A stretch of 64,000 nucleotides of DNA from Rhizobium sp. CG5 (GTDB lineage: Bacteria; Pseudomonadota; Alphaproteobacteria; Rhizobiales; Rhizobiaceae), in contig NZ_JABAEF010000009.1 in assembly GCF_023701945.1 (NCBI RefSeq), positions 186,001 through 250,000 on the forward strand, in the 5' to 3' direction. Shown here one piece after another: positions 15,772 to 25,661 of this stretch. The notes below the pieces were generated by a model. That model had not been told where the DNA came from. It saw nothing but the letters and a program-made list of their open reading frames with translations, and made no database searches. The position numbers and the translations under genes are program-made. The stretch's first letter is position 1; each line of letters opens with the position of its first letter.

Positions 15772-17442
15772 TTATGCAGCCTCGTAGGTAATGCGTCCAT
15801 CGCAGATTGTCAGGACCGGCTTCACGTCCGCCACCGTGTCGAGCGGGCAGGCCTCGATGTCCTGATCGAGCATGACTATATCGGCGAGATAGCCTGGCTT
15901 CAGCTGGCCCTTGCGATCTTCCATGAACTCCACCCAGGCGCCTTCGGCCGTGTAGGCGTGCAAAGATTCCGGCAGCGTCATGCGCTGGTCGGGATCGCCC
16001 TCTTTCCAGGGCTTGCGGGTCAGGGCGTTCTGGATGCAGCCGAAAGGCGAGACCGGGGAGATCGGCCAGTCCGTGGCAAAGACCAGCCGGGCGCCGGCAT
16101 CTTTCATCGTGCGCCAGGCATAGGCATAGGGAAAGCGCGCCTCGCCGAGACGGTGAATGGTCGGCTCCAGGGGGAAGCATGAACCGCCCGGCACATGCAC
16201 CGGCTGCATGGAGGCGACGACGCCGAGTTCGGCAAAGCGCGGCACATCTGTCGGGTCGATGATCTCGATATGCTCGATGCGGTGGCGGCTGTCGCGGGCA
16301 CCATTGGCCTTTGCGGCGGCCTCATAGCCGTCGAGGGTCTGGCGCACCGCCGCATCGCCGATGGCATGCACGGCGATCTGCAGACCGAGGCTGTCGGCTT
16401 TCACGGCCACCGCTTCCCAGGCCTGCGGCGTGAACAGCGGTTCGCAGCAGAAGTCGGGGCGATCGGCATAGCCTTCCAGCATATAGGCCGTCTGGCTGTC
16501 GATGACGCCATCCATGAAGACCTTGACGAAATCGCCGCGCAGCATGTCGGAGGCAAAGCGCTGCTTCCAGGCGGCGGCCGTCTCCAGCATGCCGATCTCC
16601 ATGAAATTCTTCATGTGGAAGGGAATGCGGATGCGCACCGGCAATTCGCCTGCTGCAAGCAGGTCTTCCATCAGTTCCAGCTGGTAGAGATTGCCGTCGA
16701 AATTCTGCACCGAGGTAATGCCTTCCGAGGCACAGTAGTCGAGGCCGCGCTTCAGCACCGCCCGGTCGCCGGCGCGCTGTTCGGGCGTAACACTGTCGGG
16801 ATCGCCACCGGTCAGGATGCCGAGGCCCTCGCGTCCGCCGGTCGATGCCAGCTGCACGACAGGGCTGATGGCGTTGGTCTCGCGCAATTCGCCGGTTGCC
16901 AGACCGTCGTTGCCCATCACCACCTCATTGCCGACGCCGACATCGCGGCCGTTCAAGAGGTCGGCAAGCTTGAGGGCTGCGGTATTGGCCCAGGCGGTGT
17001 GATGGTCGGGCGCGTACATCAGGAAGGGACGGTCGGGCAGCACGCGGTCGAGATGGTGGCGGGTGATCTCTTCGCCGGCGCCGAGAATGGTATAATCGGC
17101 CGATTGGGCGAGCAGAACGGGCTCGTCGGGATTGGCGGCGGCATAGGCCTTGATCGCCTCGCTCATCGCCTCGAAGCCACGCACCCCGTAAAGGCTCAGC
17201 TGCTGCAGCGATAGCGAACCCATGAAGATATGCATATGGGCTTCATTGATGCCGGGCATCACGGTGGCGCCCTTGGCATCGATCACGCGGGTCGAGGCGC
17301 CGGTAAGCGGGGCGATCTCGGCATCCGTGCCGAGTGCCAGGATGATATTGCCGGACAGCGCGATGGCCTCAGCATGGGGTGCCGTTTCGTCCATGGTCAG
17401 GAGCTTGGCATTGCGGATGATGATGTCGGCGTGCTGCGCCAT
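15772..17442 (-). CDS. Amidohydrolase family protein (YtcJ-like)
   Basis: A 556-residue amidohydrolase-3 type enzyme. It starts MAQHADIIIRNAKLLTMDE, with the metal pair in NEAHMHIFMGS, a Lys in VKVFMDG, His ligands in AVHAIGDAA and HRIEHIEI, and the late Asp in FATDWPISPV. YtcJ-like proteins hydrolyse N-acyl or cyclic amide substrates, most of them unknown. It is cytoplasmic since no signal peptide is seen. With the neighbouring serine hydrolase and polyamine-type importer it suggests the breakdown of an imported amide. Confidence 0.88.
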   Translation of the reverse strand: MAQHADIIIRNAKLLTMDETAPHAEAIALSGNIILALGTDAEIAPLTGASTRVIDAKGATVMPGINEAHMHIFMGSLSLQQLSLYGVRGFEAMSEAIKAYAAANPDEPVLLAQSADYTILGAGEEITRHHLDRVLPDRPFLMYAPDHHTAWANTAALKLADLLNGRDVGVGNEVVMGNDGLATGELRETNAISPVVQLASTGGREGLGILTGGDPDSVTPEQRAGDRAVLKRGLDYCASEGITSVQNFDGNLYQLELMEDLLAAGELPVRIRIPFHMKNFMEIGMLETAAAWKQRFASDMLRGDFVKVFMDGVIDSQTAYMLEGYADRPDFCCEPLFTPQAWEAVAVKADSLGLQIAVHAIGDAAVRQTLDGYEAAAKANGARDSRHRIEHIEIIDPTDVPRFAELGVVASMQPVHVPGGSCFPLEPTIHRLGEARFPYAYAWRTMKDAGARLVFATDWPISPVSPFGCIQNALTRKPWKEGDPDQRMTLPESLHAYTAEGAWVEFMEDRKGQLKPGYLADIVMLDQDIEACPLDTVADVKPVLTICDGRITYEAA

Positions 17443-17475
17443 GGATTGGGTTCCTAATGATAGATATGAGACGAA

Positions 17476-18657
17476 TTATGCGGCGAGCCGGCTCACGGTG
17501 CGGAAGAAGGCCAGATTGTCCTGCTTCAGCTCGTCGTCCAGCGGATTGGGTTGCGACGACAGTTTGACGATGACGGTCTCATGGGTCGGATCGACATAGA
17601 GCCATTGCCCGTGGATGCCGATGGCGCAGAAGGCGCCGTCGTCTTCGCCGGACTGGTACCATTGGCTGCGATAACGGCCCTTCGGCATCATGTTGGGCTC
17701 TCCGGCGAGCCAGGCATCGTGGTCGCCGGCGGTCAGCATGTCGGTCAGCCAGCCGTCCGGCACGATCTGCCGGCCATCGACAGTTCCGCCATTGCGCAGC
17801 ATTTCGCCGACGCGGGCGAGATCGCGCGCCGTGACGCAGATGCCGCCGGCAGCCCGCGCCGAGCCTTGCGCATCGACGCTGACAAGAGCGTGGTTCTTTG
17901 CGCCAAGCGGTGCCCAGAGCAGGTCCGACATCAGGGTGCTGAAGCGCTTGCCCGTGACGCGTTCCAGCACCAGGCCGAGCAGGTCGGAATTGGGCGAGGC
18001 GTAGAAGAACGGGCCACCATGCGGACGATCCGCCTTGGGCAGGGAATAGATGAACTCGGCCATGCTCTCGGCTCGCGTGTCCGGCTCCGGCGGGTTCCAC
18101 AGCGTCGAGCGGCGATAGCGGGCATAGGCGCCGTCCTTGTTGAGATAGGCTTCGTCGAAATCCAGGCTGACGCGCATGTCGAGCACGTCGCGGTAGCGGC
18201 AATCGCCATAGGCGCTGCCCTTTGTCTCAGGGAGATAATGGCTCACAAGTTTCTCGGGGTCGATGACGCCCTGCGCCTCCAGAATGCCCGAGACGATCGC
18301 CGTCAGCGACTTGCTCACCGAAAACACGATATGCGGCCGGTTCTCATGCGAATGGGGCGGGTAATATTCGGCGACGACCTCGCCGCGTTTCATCAGCACG
18401 AAGGCGTCGGTATGGGCAAAGTCCAGGAATGCCCGCGCCGTGCGGGCCTCGGCCAGACCGGTGTCGATGACTGCATCGAGCATGGCCGCACCGGCCAGGG
18501 CCGTCTCCGGCGTCTCAGAGGCACAGCGGATCGGGCTGGTCGGCACGATCTCGCTGACATGCTGGAAGCTCCAGCGGCTGAAAGGGGCCGCGCGCCAGTT
18601 GGAAAGCGTCACATCCTGGCGCTCGAAGCCGTAGGTGGTCTTGAAGTGGCTGGTCAT
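17476..18657 (-). CDS. Serine hydrolase (beta-lactamase/class C-like family)
   Basis: A 393-residue protein with the penicillin-binding-protein fold: the nucleophile motif S-V-S-K in FSVSKSLTAIVSG, the Tyr motif in FFYASPNSD, and HGQ in GIHGQWLYVD in place of KTG. Such proteins are esterases, amidases or D-amino-acid peptidases more often than antibiotic resistance enzymes. No signal peptide is visible, so it should be cytoplasmic, which argues against resistance. The start is either ATG 18657 (MTSHFK) or ATG 18669 (MLLPMTSHFK). Neither has a strong ribosome site. Confidence 0.86.
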   Translation of the reverse strand: MTSHFKTTYGFERQDVTLSNWRAAPFSRWSFQHVSEIVPTSPIRCASETPETALAGAAMLDAVIDTGLAEARTARAFLDFAHTDAFVLMKRGEVVAEYYPPHSHENRPHIVFSVSKSLTAIVSGILEAQGVIDPEKLVSHYLPETKGSAYGDCRYRDVLDMRVSLDFDEAYLNKDGAYARYRRSTLWNPPEPDTRAESMAEFIYSLPKADRPHGGPFFYASPNSDLLGLVLERVTGKRFSTLMSDLLWAPLGAKNHALVSVDAQGSARAAGGICVTARDLARVGEMLRNGGTVDGRQIVPDGWLTDMLTAGDHDAWLAGEPNMMPKGRYRSQWYQSGEDDGAFCAIGIHGQWLYVDPTHETVIVKLSSQPNPLDDELKQDNLAFFRTVSRLAA

Positions 18658-18678
18658 GGGTAAAAGCATCCCGCTTGT

Positions 18679-18704
18679 GCGGGAGAGCCGATCAGCTCTC
18701 CCGC
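18679..18704 (-). terminator. Strong hairpin after the binding-protein gene
   Basis: GCGGGAGAGC and GCTCTCCCGC form a perfect 10-base-pair stem with a 6-base loop, 29 bases beyond the stop of the polyamine-type binding protein. No T-run follows at once, although CTTTTA occurs about 11 bases further on the minus strand. It may be a partial terminator or a 3'-end stabiliser that separates strong expression of the binding protein from the serine hydrolase gene. Confidence 0.55.
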
Positions 18705-18733
18705 ATCTGTTGGTGATCTCGGGCCCGCTGCGT

Positions 18734-19768
18734 TTACTTCTGCAGTTCGGTCCAGATCTTGGTGTAGAGTTCCTGGACTTCCGGTGCGCAGGCCAGGTTG
18801 AAATAGCCGGCAGCCTTGGCGGAGTCCGGAATGTTGACTTCCGGTGCGGTCTTCATGTCTTCCGGCATGAAGGCTTCCGATCCGGTGATGCCGTTGGCAT
18901 AGCGGGCGAAAGCCGACAGCATGGCGGCATTTTCAGGCGCCATGATGAAGTTGAGGAAAAGTTTTGCGTTCTCGACATTCTTGGCGTCCTTCAGGATGGC
19001 GGCATTGTCCATCCAGATCGGGTAGCCTTCCTTCGGGTAGCCATAGACGATGTTCGGATTGGCCAGGCGACCGCGGAAGGTCGCGCCGTTCCAGTCGACG
19101 GAGGCCGCCAGATCGCCCTTGGTGTATTTCTCGACGGTGCCGTAATCCATGGAGATCCACTTCGGCTTGGCGGCGACCAGCAGGTCGCGGGCCTTCTTCA
19201 GCACGGTCAGGTCGCCGGTGCAGGGCGTGCCGCCGGCATAGGTCACGACCATGTGCATGACATCCGACATTTCCGGCACGACATTGACCTTGCCGACCAG
19301 CTCGGCCGGCGGATCGAGGAAAATGGCCGAGGTGTTCGGGTCGCCCGCGTAAACCGACTTGTCGACGGCAATACCGGTCGTGCCCCACTGCCACGGAACC
19401 GAATAGTGACGGCCGGGATCGAAGGGTACGTCGACCCATTTGGGATCGACATTCTTGAAGTTCTCCATCTGGTCGGGACGCGATTCCAGCAGCAGGCCTT
19501 CGCTGATGAAGATCGGCAGGGCGCTGGCGGACGGAACGACGATGTCGAAGCCGTGGCCGCCCTGGCGCACCTTGGCAAGGGCGGTGTCGTTGCTGTCGTA
19601 GTCGGTGATGGTGACCTTGACCTTGTAGGTGTCCTCGAACTTCTTGATCATCTCCGGGCTGGTGTAATTGCCCCAGTTGTAGAGGTTCAGTTCGCCTTCC
19701 GCATGGGCAATGGCCGTCGACGCCATCAGGGCGATCGCGGCTGCCGCGAGCTTCATCGTATGCTTCAT
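18734..19768 (-). CDS. Polyamine-type ABC transporter substrate-binding protein (PotD/PotF-like)
   Basis: A 344-residue periplasmic protein. The signal peptide is [18 protein letters not shown] with cleavage near AIAHAEG. The mature start [19 protein letters not shown] is the classic PotD/PotF opening, followed by [20 protein letters not shown] and [14 protein letters not shown]. It captures a polyamine or a similar cationic or amide compound. It is the fourth gene in an operon read ATPase, permease, permease, binding protein, and is followed by two hydrolases. The ligand is not certain because this family also binds opine-like and other small molecules in rhizobia. Confidence 0.9.
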   Translation of the reverse strand: MKHTMKLAAAAIALMASTAIAHAEGELNLYNWGNYTSPEMIKKFEDTYKVKVTITDYDSNDTALAKVRQGGHGFDIVVPSASALPIFISEGLLLESRPDQMENFKNVDPKWVDVPFDPGRHYSVPWQWGTTGIAVDKSVYAGDPNTSAIFLDPPAELVGKVNVVPEMSDVMHMVVTYAGGTPCTGDLTVLKKARDLLVAAKPKWISMDYGTVEKYTKGDLAASVDWNGATFRGRLANPNIVYGYPKEGYPIWMDNAAILKDAKNVENAKLFLNFIMAPENAAMLSAFARYANGITGSEAFMPEDMKTAPEVNIPDSAKAAGYFNLACAPEVQELYTKIWTELQK

Positions 19769-19782
19769 GTTCCCACTCCTGT

Positions 19783-20592
19783 TTATTCGGATTTTTCGTT
19801 GGTTCTGCTGAGAAAGAAGAAGATCGTGACGATCAACAGGGACAGCAGCAGAAAGACTGTCGAAATGGCATTCATTTCCGGGGTGATGGCGCGCCGCAAC
19901 TGACCCAGCATATAGGTCGGCAGGGTGTCCTGGCCGGCGGATTTGACGAATTCGGTAATGACCACGTCATCGAGCGAGATGACGAAGGCGAGCATCAGGC
20001 CGGCGAGGATGCCGGGCCAGAGCAGCGGCAGGGTGACGAAGCGAAACACCTTGAACGGCGTCGCATAGAGATCGGCAGCAGCCCTCTCCAGCGACAGGTC
20101 CATGTTCTCAAGCCGGGCCCGGATCGGCAGATAGGCAAAGGGGATGCAGAAGGCGGTATGGGCCATGATCAGGTAGCCGAGGCCGGAATAGCCGGTGGCG
20201 ACCTTGATGCGCGAGAAGAAGATCAGCAGGGCGACGGCGGTGACGATTTCCGGCACCATCAGCGGCATGTTGATGAAGGAATATTTGAAAGTGAGGCCGC
20301 GATAGGCCTCGGTTCTCGTCGTGGCGATGGCGGCAAGCGTCGCCACGGCCGTGGCAATCACGGCAGAAATGGCGGCAATGCGCACCGAGCGCCAGGACGC
20401 TTCGATCACCTGGCTGTTGTTCCAGGCGGCCTCGAACCAGCGCAGCGAAAAGCCTTCCCAGACGGCGATCGAGGTGCCGGAGTTGAAGGCATAGACCACC
20501 AGCGTGGCAATCGGCAGATAGAGGATGAAGAAGCACAGCATGGCAATGGTGGCAAAGCCCGGCTGGACGCGCACGTCGAATTTGCTACGCAT
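19783..20592 (-). CDS. Polyamine-type ABC transporter permease (PotC/PotI-like)
   Basis: A 269-residue membrane protein with about six transmembrane segments (first: [20 protein letters not shown]) and the coupling loop [22 protein letters not shown] 20592 follows GGAGG by 5 bases and overlaps the end of the partner permease gene by 8 bases. An in-frame start at 20616 is less likely. It forms the channel with the 20585-21508 product. Confidence 0.9.
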   Translation of the reverse strand: MRSKFDVRVQPGFATIAMLCFFILYLPIATLVVYAFNSGTSIAVWEGFSLRWFEAAWNNSQVIEASWRSVRIAAISAVIATAVATLAAIATTRTEAYRGLTFKYSFINMPLMVPEIVTAVALLIFFSRIKVATGYSGLGYLIMAHTAFCIPFAYLPIRARLENMDLSLERAAADLYATPFKVFRFVTLPLLWPGILAGLMLAFVISLDDVVITEFVKSAGQDTLPTYMLGQLRRAITPEMNAISTVFLLLSLLIVTIFFFLSRTNEKSE

Positions 20593-21508
20593 GGCCACCT
20601 CCGGTCTTTCCGGCATTCTTTACGTAATAGAGCATGGCGGCCAGGACGATGATGACCAGGGTGATCGACAGAGCAGCACCCAGCGGCCAGTTTCGCCCCT
20701 GGCCGAATTGCAGCTCGATCAGGTTGCCGACCATCAGGTTCTTGCCGCCGCCCAGGATGCGCGGAATGACATAGGACGACAGCGACGGGATGAAGACGAG
20801 GATCGAGCCGGCGATGATGCCCGGTTTGACCAGCGGAATGATGATCCGCCGCAGCACGGCAAAGCGGGTGGCGTAGAGATCGTAACCCGCCTCGACCAGC
20901 CGGAAATCGAGCTTTTCCATGCTGGCATAAAGCGGCAGCACCATCAGCGGCAGATGCACATAGGCCATGCCGAGCAGGATGGCGAAATCGGTATAGAGCA
21001 ACTGGATCGGCGCGGCGATCACGCCAAGCTTCATCAGGACGGTATTGACCAGTCCTTCGTTGCGGATCATTTCCTGGATGGCGAAGCCGCGGATCAGCAG
21101 GTTGGTCCAGAACGGAATGGTGATCAGGAACAGCCAGATCTGGCGGTAATTGGCCGGACGGCTGGCGATGAAATAGGCGGTCGGGAAACCGACGATCAGC
21201 GTGAACAGCGTGGTGGCCACCGCCAGCTTGATGCTGCGCCAGAGGATCGACACATGGGCATCCGCCAGGGACAGCGTGTTGTCGAAAATATCGCGCGACA
21301 GGAAGACGTTGAACCAGGCCTCGGTCGAGAACTGCCATTTGACATCGCCGTAGTTGCCGGGCGCCAGGAAGGAATAGACCAGCACGATAAACAGCGGTCC
21401 GACGCCGGCGATCGCAATCAGCAGGAGGGCCGGCGCGCTGAGCAGCCAGCGATTGCGGATATCCTGTTTGCGGAAGGTTTCACCGGACTGTGTAGCGTCG
21501 TTTGCCAT
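20585..21508 (-). CDS. Polyamine-type ABC transporter permease (PotB/PotH-like)
   Basis: A 307-residue membrane protein. The N-terminal cytoplasmic tail MANDATQSGETFRKQDIRN is followed by the first transmembrane segment LLSAPALLLIAIAGVGPLFI. The FNVFLSRDIFDNTLSLADAH loop and the EAGYDLYATRFAVLRRI coupling segment are typical of PotB. The gene starts 2 bases from the ATPase stop and overlaps the next permease by 8 bases, so the products should be made in equal amounts. Confidence 0.91.
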   Translation of the reverse strand: MANDATQSGETFRKQDIRNRWLLSAPALLLIAIAGVGPLFIVLVYSFLAPGNYGDVKWQFSTEAWFNVFLSRDIFDNTLSLADAHVSILWRSIKLAVATTLFTLIVGFPTAYFIASRPANYRQIWLFLITIPFWTNLLIRGFAIQEMIRNEGLVNTVLMKLGVIAAPIQLLYTDFAILLGMAYVHLPLMVLPLYASMEKLDFRLVEAGYDLYATRFAVLRRIIIPLVKPGIIAGSILVFIPSLSSYVIPRILGGGKNLMVGNLIELQFGQGRNWPLGAALSITLVIIVLAAMLYYVKNAGKTGGGHA

Positions 21509-21510
21509 GG

Positions 21511-22644
21511 TCAGTCCCTCAGGATCTGCGCGACATCGTCGCTGAGGGCAATGCTGACGGGGTCATTCTTGGAGAAGCCGCAGGGACCGCTGCGGCTATT
21601 CTGCTGGCGCACGGTAAAGGATGTGCCGTCCTGCAGCCGGATGTGGAAATGGGTGTCGGTGCCGAGATAGACGATATCGTGGATCACGCCGGACAGCGCG
21701 GTGGAGGAGGGGGACGTGACCTGCGCATGTTCGGGCCGGATCACCACCGTGACCTTGCCGGACGGAGTGGTGCCGTCCGGAAAGGTTGCCGGGATTTTCG
21801 CGCCGGATGACAGCCGCACCCTTGCGCGGTCGCCTGAAACTGAGACCACCTCGGCGGCAAGGAAATTGGTTTCGCCGATGAAGTCGGCCACGAAGCGTTC
21901 GGTCGGGCGGTCGTAGATGTCCCAGGGCGAGCCGACCTGGCGGATCTCGCCGCTCGACATCACGGCGATGCGGTCGGACATGGTCAGGGCTTCTTCCTGA
22001 TCATGGGTGACGAAGATGAAGGTGATGCCGGTTTCGGCCTGGACGCGCTTCAGCTCGATCTGCATTTCCTTGCGCAGCTTGTAGTCGAGCGCCGAAAGCG
22101 GCTCGTCGAGCAGCAGAACCTTGGGCTTGGGGGCGAGGGCCCGGGCAAGGGCGACGCGCTGTTGCTGGCCGCCGGAGATCTGGCTGACGGCACGGTCGCG
22201 CATGGCTTCCATATGCACCAGCGCCAGCATCTCGTCGACGCGGCTCTTGACCTCGGATTTCGGCTTGCCGAGCATTTCCAGGCCGAAGCCGATATTCTGG
22301 GCGACCGTCATGTGGGGGAAGAGCGCGTAGCTCTGGAAGACGGTGTTGACCGGCCGCTTGAAGGGGGGAAGCGGGGCAATGTCCTCGCCGTTCAAGAGGA
22401 TCTCGCCACTGGTCGGGAAGTCGAAGCCGGCGATCAGCCGCAGCAGCGTGGTCTTGCCGCAGCCGGAGGGGCCGAGAAGCGTGAAGAATTCGTTCTGCTT
22501 GATGGTGACGAAGACGCCCTTGAGCGCTGCGACCTGGTAGGGACCCGATCCGTAGATGCGGCTGACGCCTCTAATGTCGATGGCTGGCTTCTGCGCAGTT
22601 TCAGTCAAGAGATTCCCCCGATCTTGCCTTGCTTGGTCCGTCAT
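21511..22644 (-). CDS. Polyamine-type ABC transporter ATP-binding protein (PotA-like)
   Basis: Walker A is [11 protein letters not shown], the signature [15 protein letters not shown], Walker [12 protein letters not shown] and the switch [13 protein letters not shown]-terminal TOBE domain (about the last 110 residues) ends at [10 protein letters not shown]. The start is uncertain: ATG 22644 gives 377 residues ([10 protein letters not shown]), but a TTG at 22608 ([14 protein letters not shown]) has GGGGGA 6 bases upstream and may be the true start, giving 365 residues. It is the first gene of the transporter-hydrolase operon 15105-22644. Confidence 0.9.
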   Translation of the reverse strand: MTDQARQDRGNLLTETAQKPAIDIRGVSRIYGSGPYQVAALKGVFVTIKQNEFFTLLGPSGCGKTTLLRLIAGFDFPTSGEILLNGEDIAPLPPFKRPVNTVFQSYALFPHMTVAQNIGFGLEMLGKPKSEVKSRVDEMLALVHMEAMRDRAVSQISGGQQQRVALARALAPKPKVLLLDEPLSALDYKLRKEMQIELKRVQAETGITFIFVTHDQEEALTMSDRIAVMSSGEIRQVGSPWDIYDRPTERFVADFIGETNFLAAEVVSVSGDRARVRLSSGAKIPATFPDGTTPSGKVTVVIRPEHAQVTSPSSTALSGVIHDIVYLGTDTHFHIRLQDGTSFTVRQQNSRSGPCGFSKNDPVSIALSDDVAQILRD

Positions 22645-22990
22645 TCCGGCATTCGAGGTCAAGCCATGCATGGCCGCTGCCGGGTGTGCTGCCCTCAACC
22701 GACGCAATATGCATGCCACCTCCCGGAGCCCGCGTCCGAGCCTTGCAACGGCAGGTTTTTCGCCGTGGTTCGGCTGAAAAAGCCCTGTTTTCGCAATGGA
22801 CCGGTTCTGCCTCCCAACGAAACCAAAGGCATGGTGCCTTAAAATTGGTCACTTGACCATTTTTTATTTTGGCCGATCTCGTTTTTATTCTGTGGGCTTG
22901 CCGAGTTCGGATCCGTGCTTGACGACAGGCCCCGGCAGCGGTCTGATGGACCCCGGACGATGGACCGACGGGGCAATGGAAGGGTGACCG
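22645..22990. promoter_or_regulatory. Divergent promoter spacer with a perfect operator-like palindrome
   Basis: This 346-base gap separates the leftward polyamine-type operon from the rightward amidase gene. At 22846-22859 TGGTCA-CT-TGACCA forms a perfect 6+6 palindrome, followed by an A/T-rich stretch (ATTTTTTATTTTGG) that could be a promoter. The palindrome resembles TGGTC-n-GACCA sites bound by GntR/FadR-type regulators. Nothing in the rest of the spacer looks coding. Confidence 0.55.
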
Positions 22991-24418
22991 ATGACGGAGA
23001 TCACAGCGCTTTCGGCAACGGAGCTTTCGGCGAAAATCCGCTCCGGCGCGGTCTCCAGCGTCGAGGTGGTGACCGCTTATCTCGAGCGGATCGATGCGCT
23101 GAACGGCGAGATCAACCCGATCGTCAGCCGGGTCGATACCGATCTCGTTCTTGCCCAGGCAAGAGCCTGCGACGCGGATCTGGCGGCCGGACGCTGGCGC
23201 GGGTTCCTGCATGGCATGCCGCTGGCGGTCAAGGATCTGAGCGAGGTTGCCGGCATCCGCTGCACCTATGGCTCGCCGCTGTTTGCCGATTTCATACCCG
23301 ATGCCGACGATATTCATGTCGAGCGCATGCGCGCCGCCGGGGCAATCTTCATCGGCAAGACCAATACGCCGGAATGGGGTTTCGGGTCCCATTCTTACAA
23401 TCCGGTGTTCGGCACGACGCGCAACCCTTACGATCTGACAAAGAGTGCCGGCGGCTCCAGCGGCGGGGCGGCGGCGGGGCTTGCGGCGCGCTTGCTGCCG
23501 CTCGCCGATGGCAGCGACATGATGGGCTCGCTGCGCAATCCGGCCGCCTTCAACAACGTGGTCGGCTTTCGTCCGAGCTTCGGCCGCGTGCCGTCCGGGC
23601 CGGGGCCGGATCTCTACCAGCACCAGCTGTCGACGGCCGGGCCGATGGGCCGTTCGGTCCGCGATGTGGCGGCCCTTCTGGCCATCCAGGCCGGCTATGA
23701 TGTCCGCGATCCATGGTCGCTGCCGCTTGAGCCGCTGGATCTGGGCGGAGAGCCCAATTGGCGCGGTCGCCGGGTCGGCTGGCTTGGTGATTTCGGCGGC
23801 TATCTGCCCTTCGAGGCGGGCGTGCTCGATCTCGACCGGTCGGCGCTCAAGGTGTTTGAAGGCCTGGGCATGGCGGTCGACGAGGTCCTGCCGGATTTCG
23901 ACATGGACAGGCTCTGGTGGGCCTGGACGACATTGCGCAGCTGGCTGACGGTCGGCAGCATGCAGGACATCTACGAGGATCCGGCGCGCCGGGCCCTGCT
24001 CAAGCCGGAAATCCTGTGGGAAATCCGCCATGGTCTGCGCGTCACGGCGGCGGAGGTCTATGAAGCCTCGAAAATCCGCAGCGCCTGGTACAAGGCCTGC
24101 CTTTCCCTGTTCGAGACCTATGATTTCCTTGTCCTGCCCTCGGCGCAGGTCTTCCCCTTCGATGCCGAGATCCCCTGGCCGCGGGAGGTCGCCGACCGCA
24201 AGATGGATACCTATCATCGCTGGATGGAAGTGGTGATCGGACCCAGCATGGCCGGTCTGCCGGTTGCCGCCATGCCGGCCGGATTTGGCGGCAATGGCTC
24301 ATCTGCACTGCCAAACGGCATCCAGATCGTCGGACCGCCGCGGGGCGATAGGGCGACCTTGCGGCTGGCGCTGGCCTATGAAGAGGCGACGGACTGGCTG
24401 ACACGCTCGGCGCGATAG
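22991..24418 (+). CDS. Amidase signature family enzyme
   Basis: A 475-residue amidase. The catalytic triad Ser-cisSer-Lys can be placed: Lys in LAVKDLSEVAG, cis-Ser in SAGGSSGGAAAG, and the nucleophile in a slightly unusual DMMGSLRNPAAFN (most members have GGSIR.PA). It has no signal peptide and is cytoplasmic. It hydrolyses a carboxamide to acid and ammonia or amine. It is divergent from the polyamine-type importer operon and may release ammonia or amine from that system's ligand. ATG 22991 follows GGAAGG by about 6 bases. Confidence 0.9.
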   Translation: MTEITALSATELSAKIRSGAVSSVEVVTAYLERIDALNGEINPIVSRVDTDLVLAQARACDADLAAGRWRGFLHGMPLAVKDLSEVAGIRCTYGSPLFADFIPDADDIHVERMRAAGAIFIGKTNTPEWGFGSHSYNPVFGTTRNPYDLTKSAGGSSGGAAAGLAARLLPLADGSDMMGSLRNPAAFNNVVGFRPSFGRVPSGPGPDLYQHQLSTAGPMGRSVRDVAALLAIQAGYDVRDPWSLPLEPLDLGGEPNWRGRRVGWLGDFGGYLPFEAGVLDLDRSALKVFEGLGMAVDEVLPDFDMDRLWWAWTTLRSWLTVGSMQDIYEDPARRALLKPEILWEIRHGLRVTAAEVYEASKIRSAWYKACLSLFETYDFLVLPSAQVFPFDAEIPWPREVADRKMDTYHRWMEVVIGPSMAGLPVAAMPAGFGGNGSSALPNGIQIVGPPRGDRATLRLALAYEEATDWLTRSAR

Positions 24419-24561
24419 AGGAAAGTGGACTGGGTCGTTTTGCCGCTTGAATGCAGTGCGGTTTTGGTTCTACCATTAATATTCAAGGATATTTCCTCCC
24501 ACGGCAAGTCTCTCCCGTGCCGCGCCCCACGAACACATTCGCATCGTCAGGATTACGTTTT

Positions 24562-25614
24562 ATGGACTTGGTATTCGATGGACACAACGACGTCCTGTTG
24601 AGGCTCTGGCGCAACCGGGCGACCGGTGCCGACCCGGTGGCTGAATTTACAGATGGTGTTTCGGATGGGCATATCGACGGTCCGCGCGCCAAGGCCGGTG
24701 GTCTGGCCGGCGGGCTTTGCGCCATCTACATCCCGTCAACCGAGGAATTCGTGCTTAAGGAGCCGGACGAAAACGGCCATTACGCCACGCCGCTGGCCGC
24801 GCCGCTCAACCGCGAGCCGTCGCTCGACATTGCCCTGCAGATGGCGTCGATTGCGCTTCATCTCGATCGCAGCGGCGCCTGGCGGCTGTGCCGATCGACC
24901 GCCGATATCCGCTCGGCGATGGATGCAGGCGTGTTTGCGGCCGTGATGCACATGGAGGGTTGCGAAGCGATCGATGCGGATCTGACCGCACTCGACGTGT
25001 TCTATGCGGCCGGTCTGCGGTCGCTCGGCCCGGTCTGGAGCCGCAACAACTTGTTCGGCCATGGCGTGCCGTTTGCCTATCCGATGTCGCCCGATAGCGG
25101 CCCTGGCCTCACCGATGCCGGTTTCGAACTGATCCGCGCCTGCAACAGCATGGGCATTCTGGTCGATCTGGCCCATATCACCGAAAAGGGCTTCTGGGAC
25201 GTTGCCAAGACCACGGACCAGCCGCTGATTGCCAGCCATTCCAATGCCCATGCGCTGACGCCGGTGGCGCGCAACCTGACGGACAGACAACTCGACGCCA
25301 TCAAGGAGACCCGCGGTCTGGTCGGCCTCAACTATGCCGTGACCATGCTGCGCGACGATGCCCGCGACGACGCGGCGACGCCGCTCAGCGACATGATCCG
25401 CCATATCGATTATCTGGTCGATCGCATGGGAATCGATTGCGTGGCGCTCGGGTCCGACTTCGACGGTGCAACCATTCCGGCCGACATCCGCGATGCCGGC
25501 GGCAACCAGAAACTGGTTGCGGCGCTGAAAGGTGCCGGATACGCTGATACCGATCTTGCTAAAATATGCCGGGACAACTGGCTGAGGGTTCTGGCGTCTG
25601 CCTGGCACGAATGA
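24562..25614 (+). CDS. Membrane dipeptidase family (renal dipeptidase-like)
   Basis: A 350-residue zinc peptidase of family M19. The metal pair is in VFDGHNDVLLRLW, followed by the bridging Glu in HMEGCEAID, His residues in SHSNAHAL, and GSDFDGATIP near the C-terminus. ATG 24562 was chosen with AGGA 9 bases upstream. The open frame beginning at 24451 lacks a ribosome site. Bacterial members cleave dipeptides, often with D-residues. It lies 47 bases before a dipeptide-type ABC operon, so it probably processes the imported peptide. Confidence 0.9.
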   Translation: MDLVFDGHNDVLLRLWRNRATGADPVAEFTDGVSDGHIDGPRAKAGGLAGGLCAIYIPSTEEFVLKEPDENGHYATPLAAPLNREPSLDIALQMASIALHLDRSGAWRLCRSTADIRSAMDAGVFAAVMHMEGCEAIDADLTALDVFYAAGLRSLGPVWSRNNLFGHGVPFAYPMSPDSGPGLTDAGFELIRACNSMGILVDLAHITEKGFWDVAKTTDQPLIASHSNAHALTPVARNLTDRQLDAIKETRGLVGLNYAVTMLRDDARDDAATPLSDMIRHIDYLVDRMGIDCVALGSDFDGATIPADIRDAGGNQKLVAALKGAGYADTDLAKICRDNWLRVLASAWHE

Positions 25615-25661
25615 GCCGGCAGACCTGGATTTGTGACAACGAAAAAACAGGGGATACTGAT

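Noticed and set aside
17476..18657. Beta-lactamase-family protein considered as an antibiotic resistance gene
   Set aside because: There is no signal peptide, the KTG motif is HGQ, and it is embedded in an amide catabolism operon; an esterase or amidase role fits better.
22601..24217. A 538-codon open frame on the minus strand opposite the amidase gene
   Set aside because: The amidase has its full catalytic triad on the plus strand, and the antisense frame shows no motif and no ribosome site.
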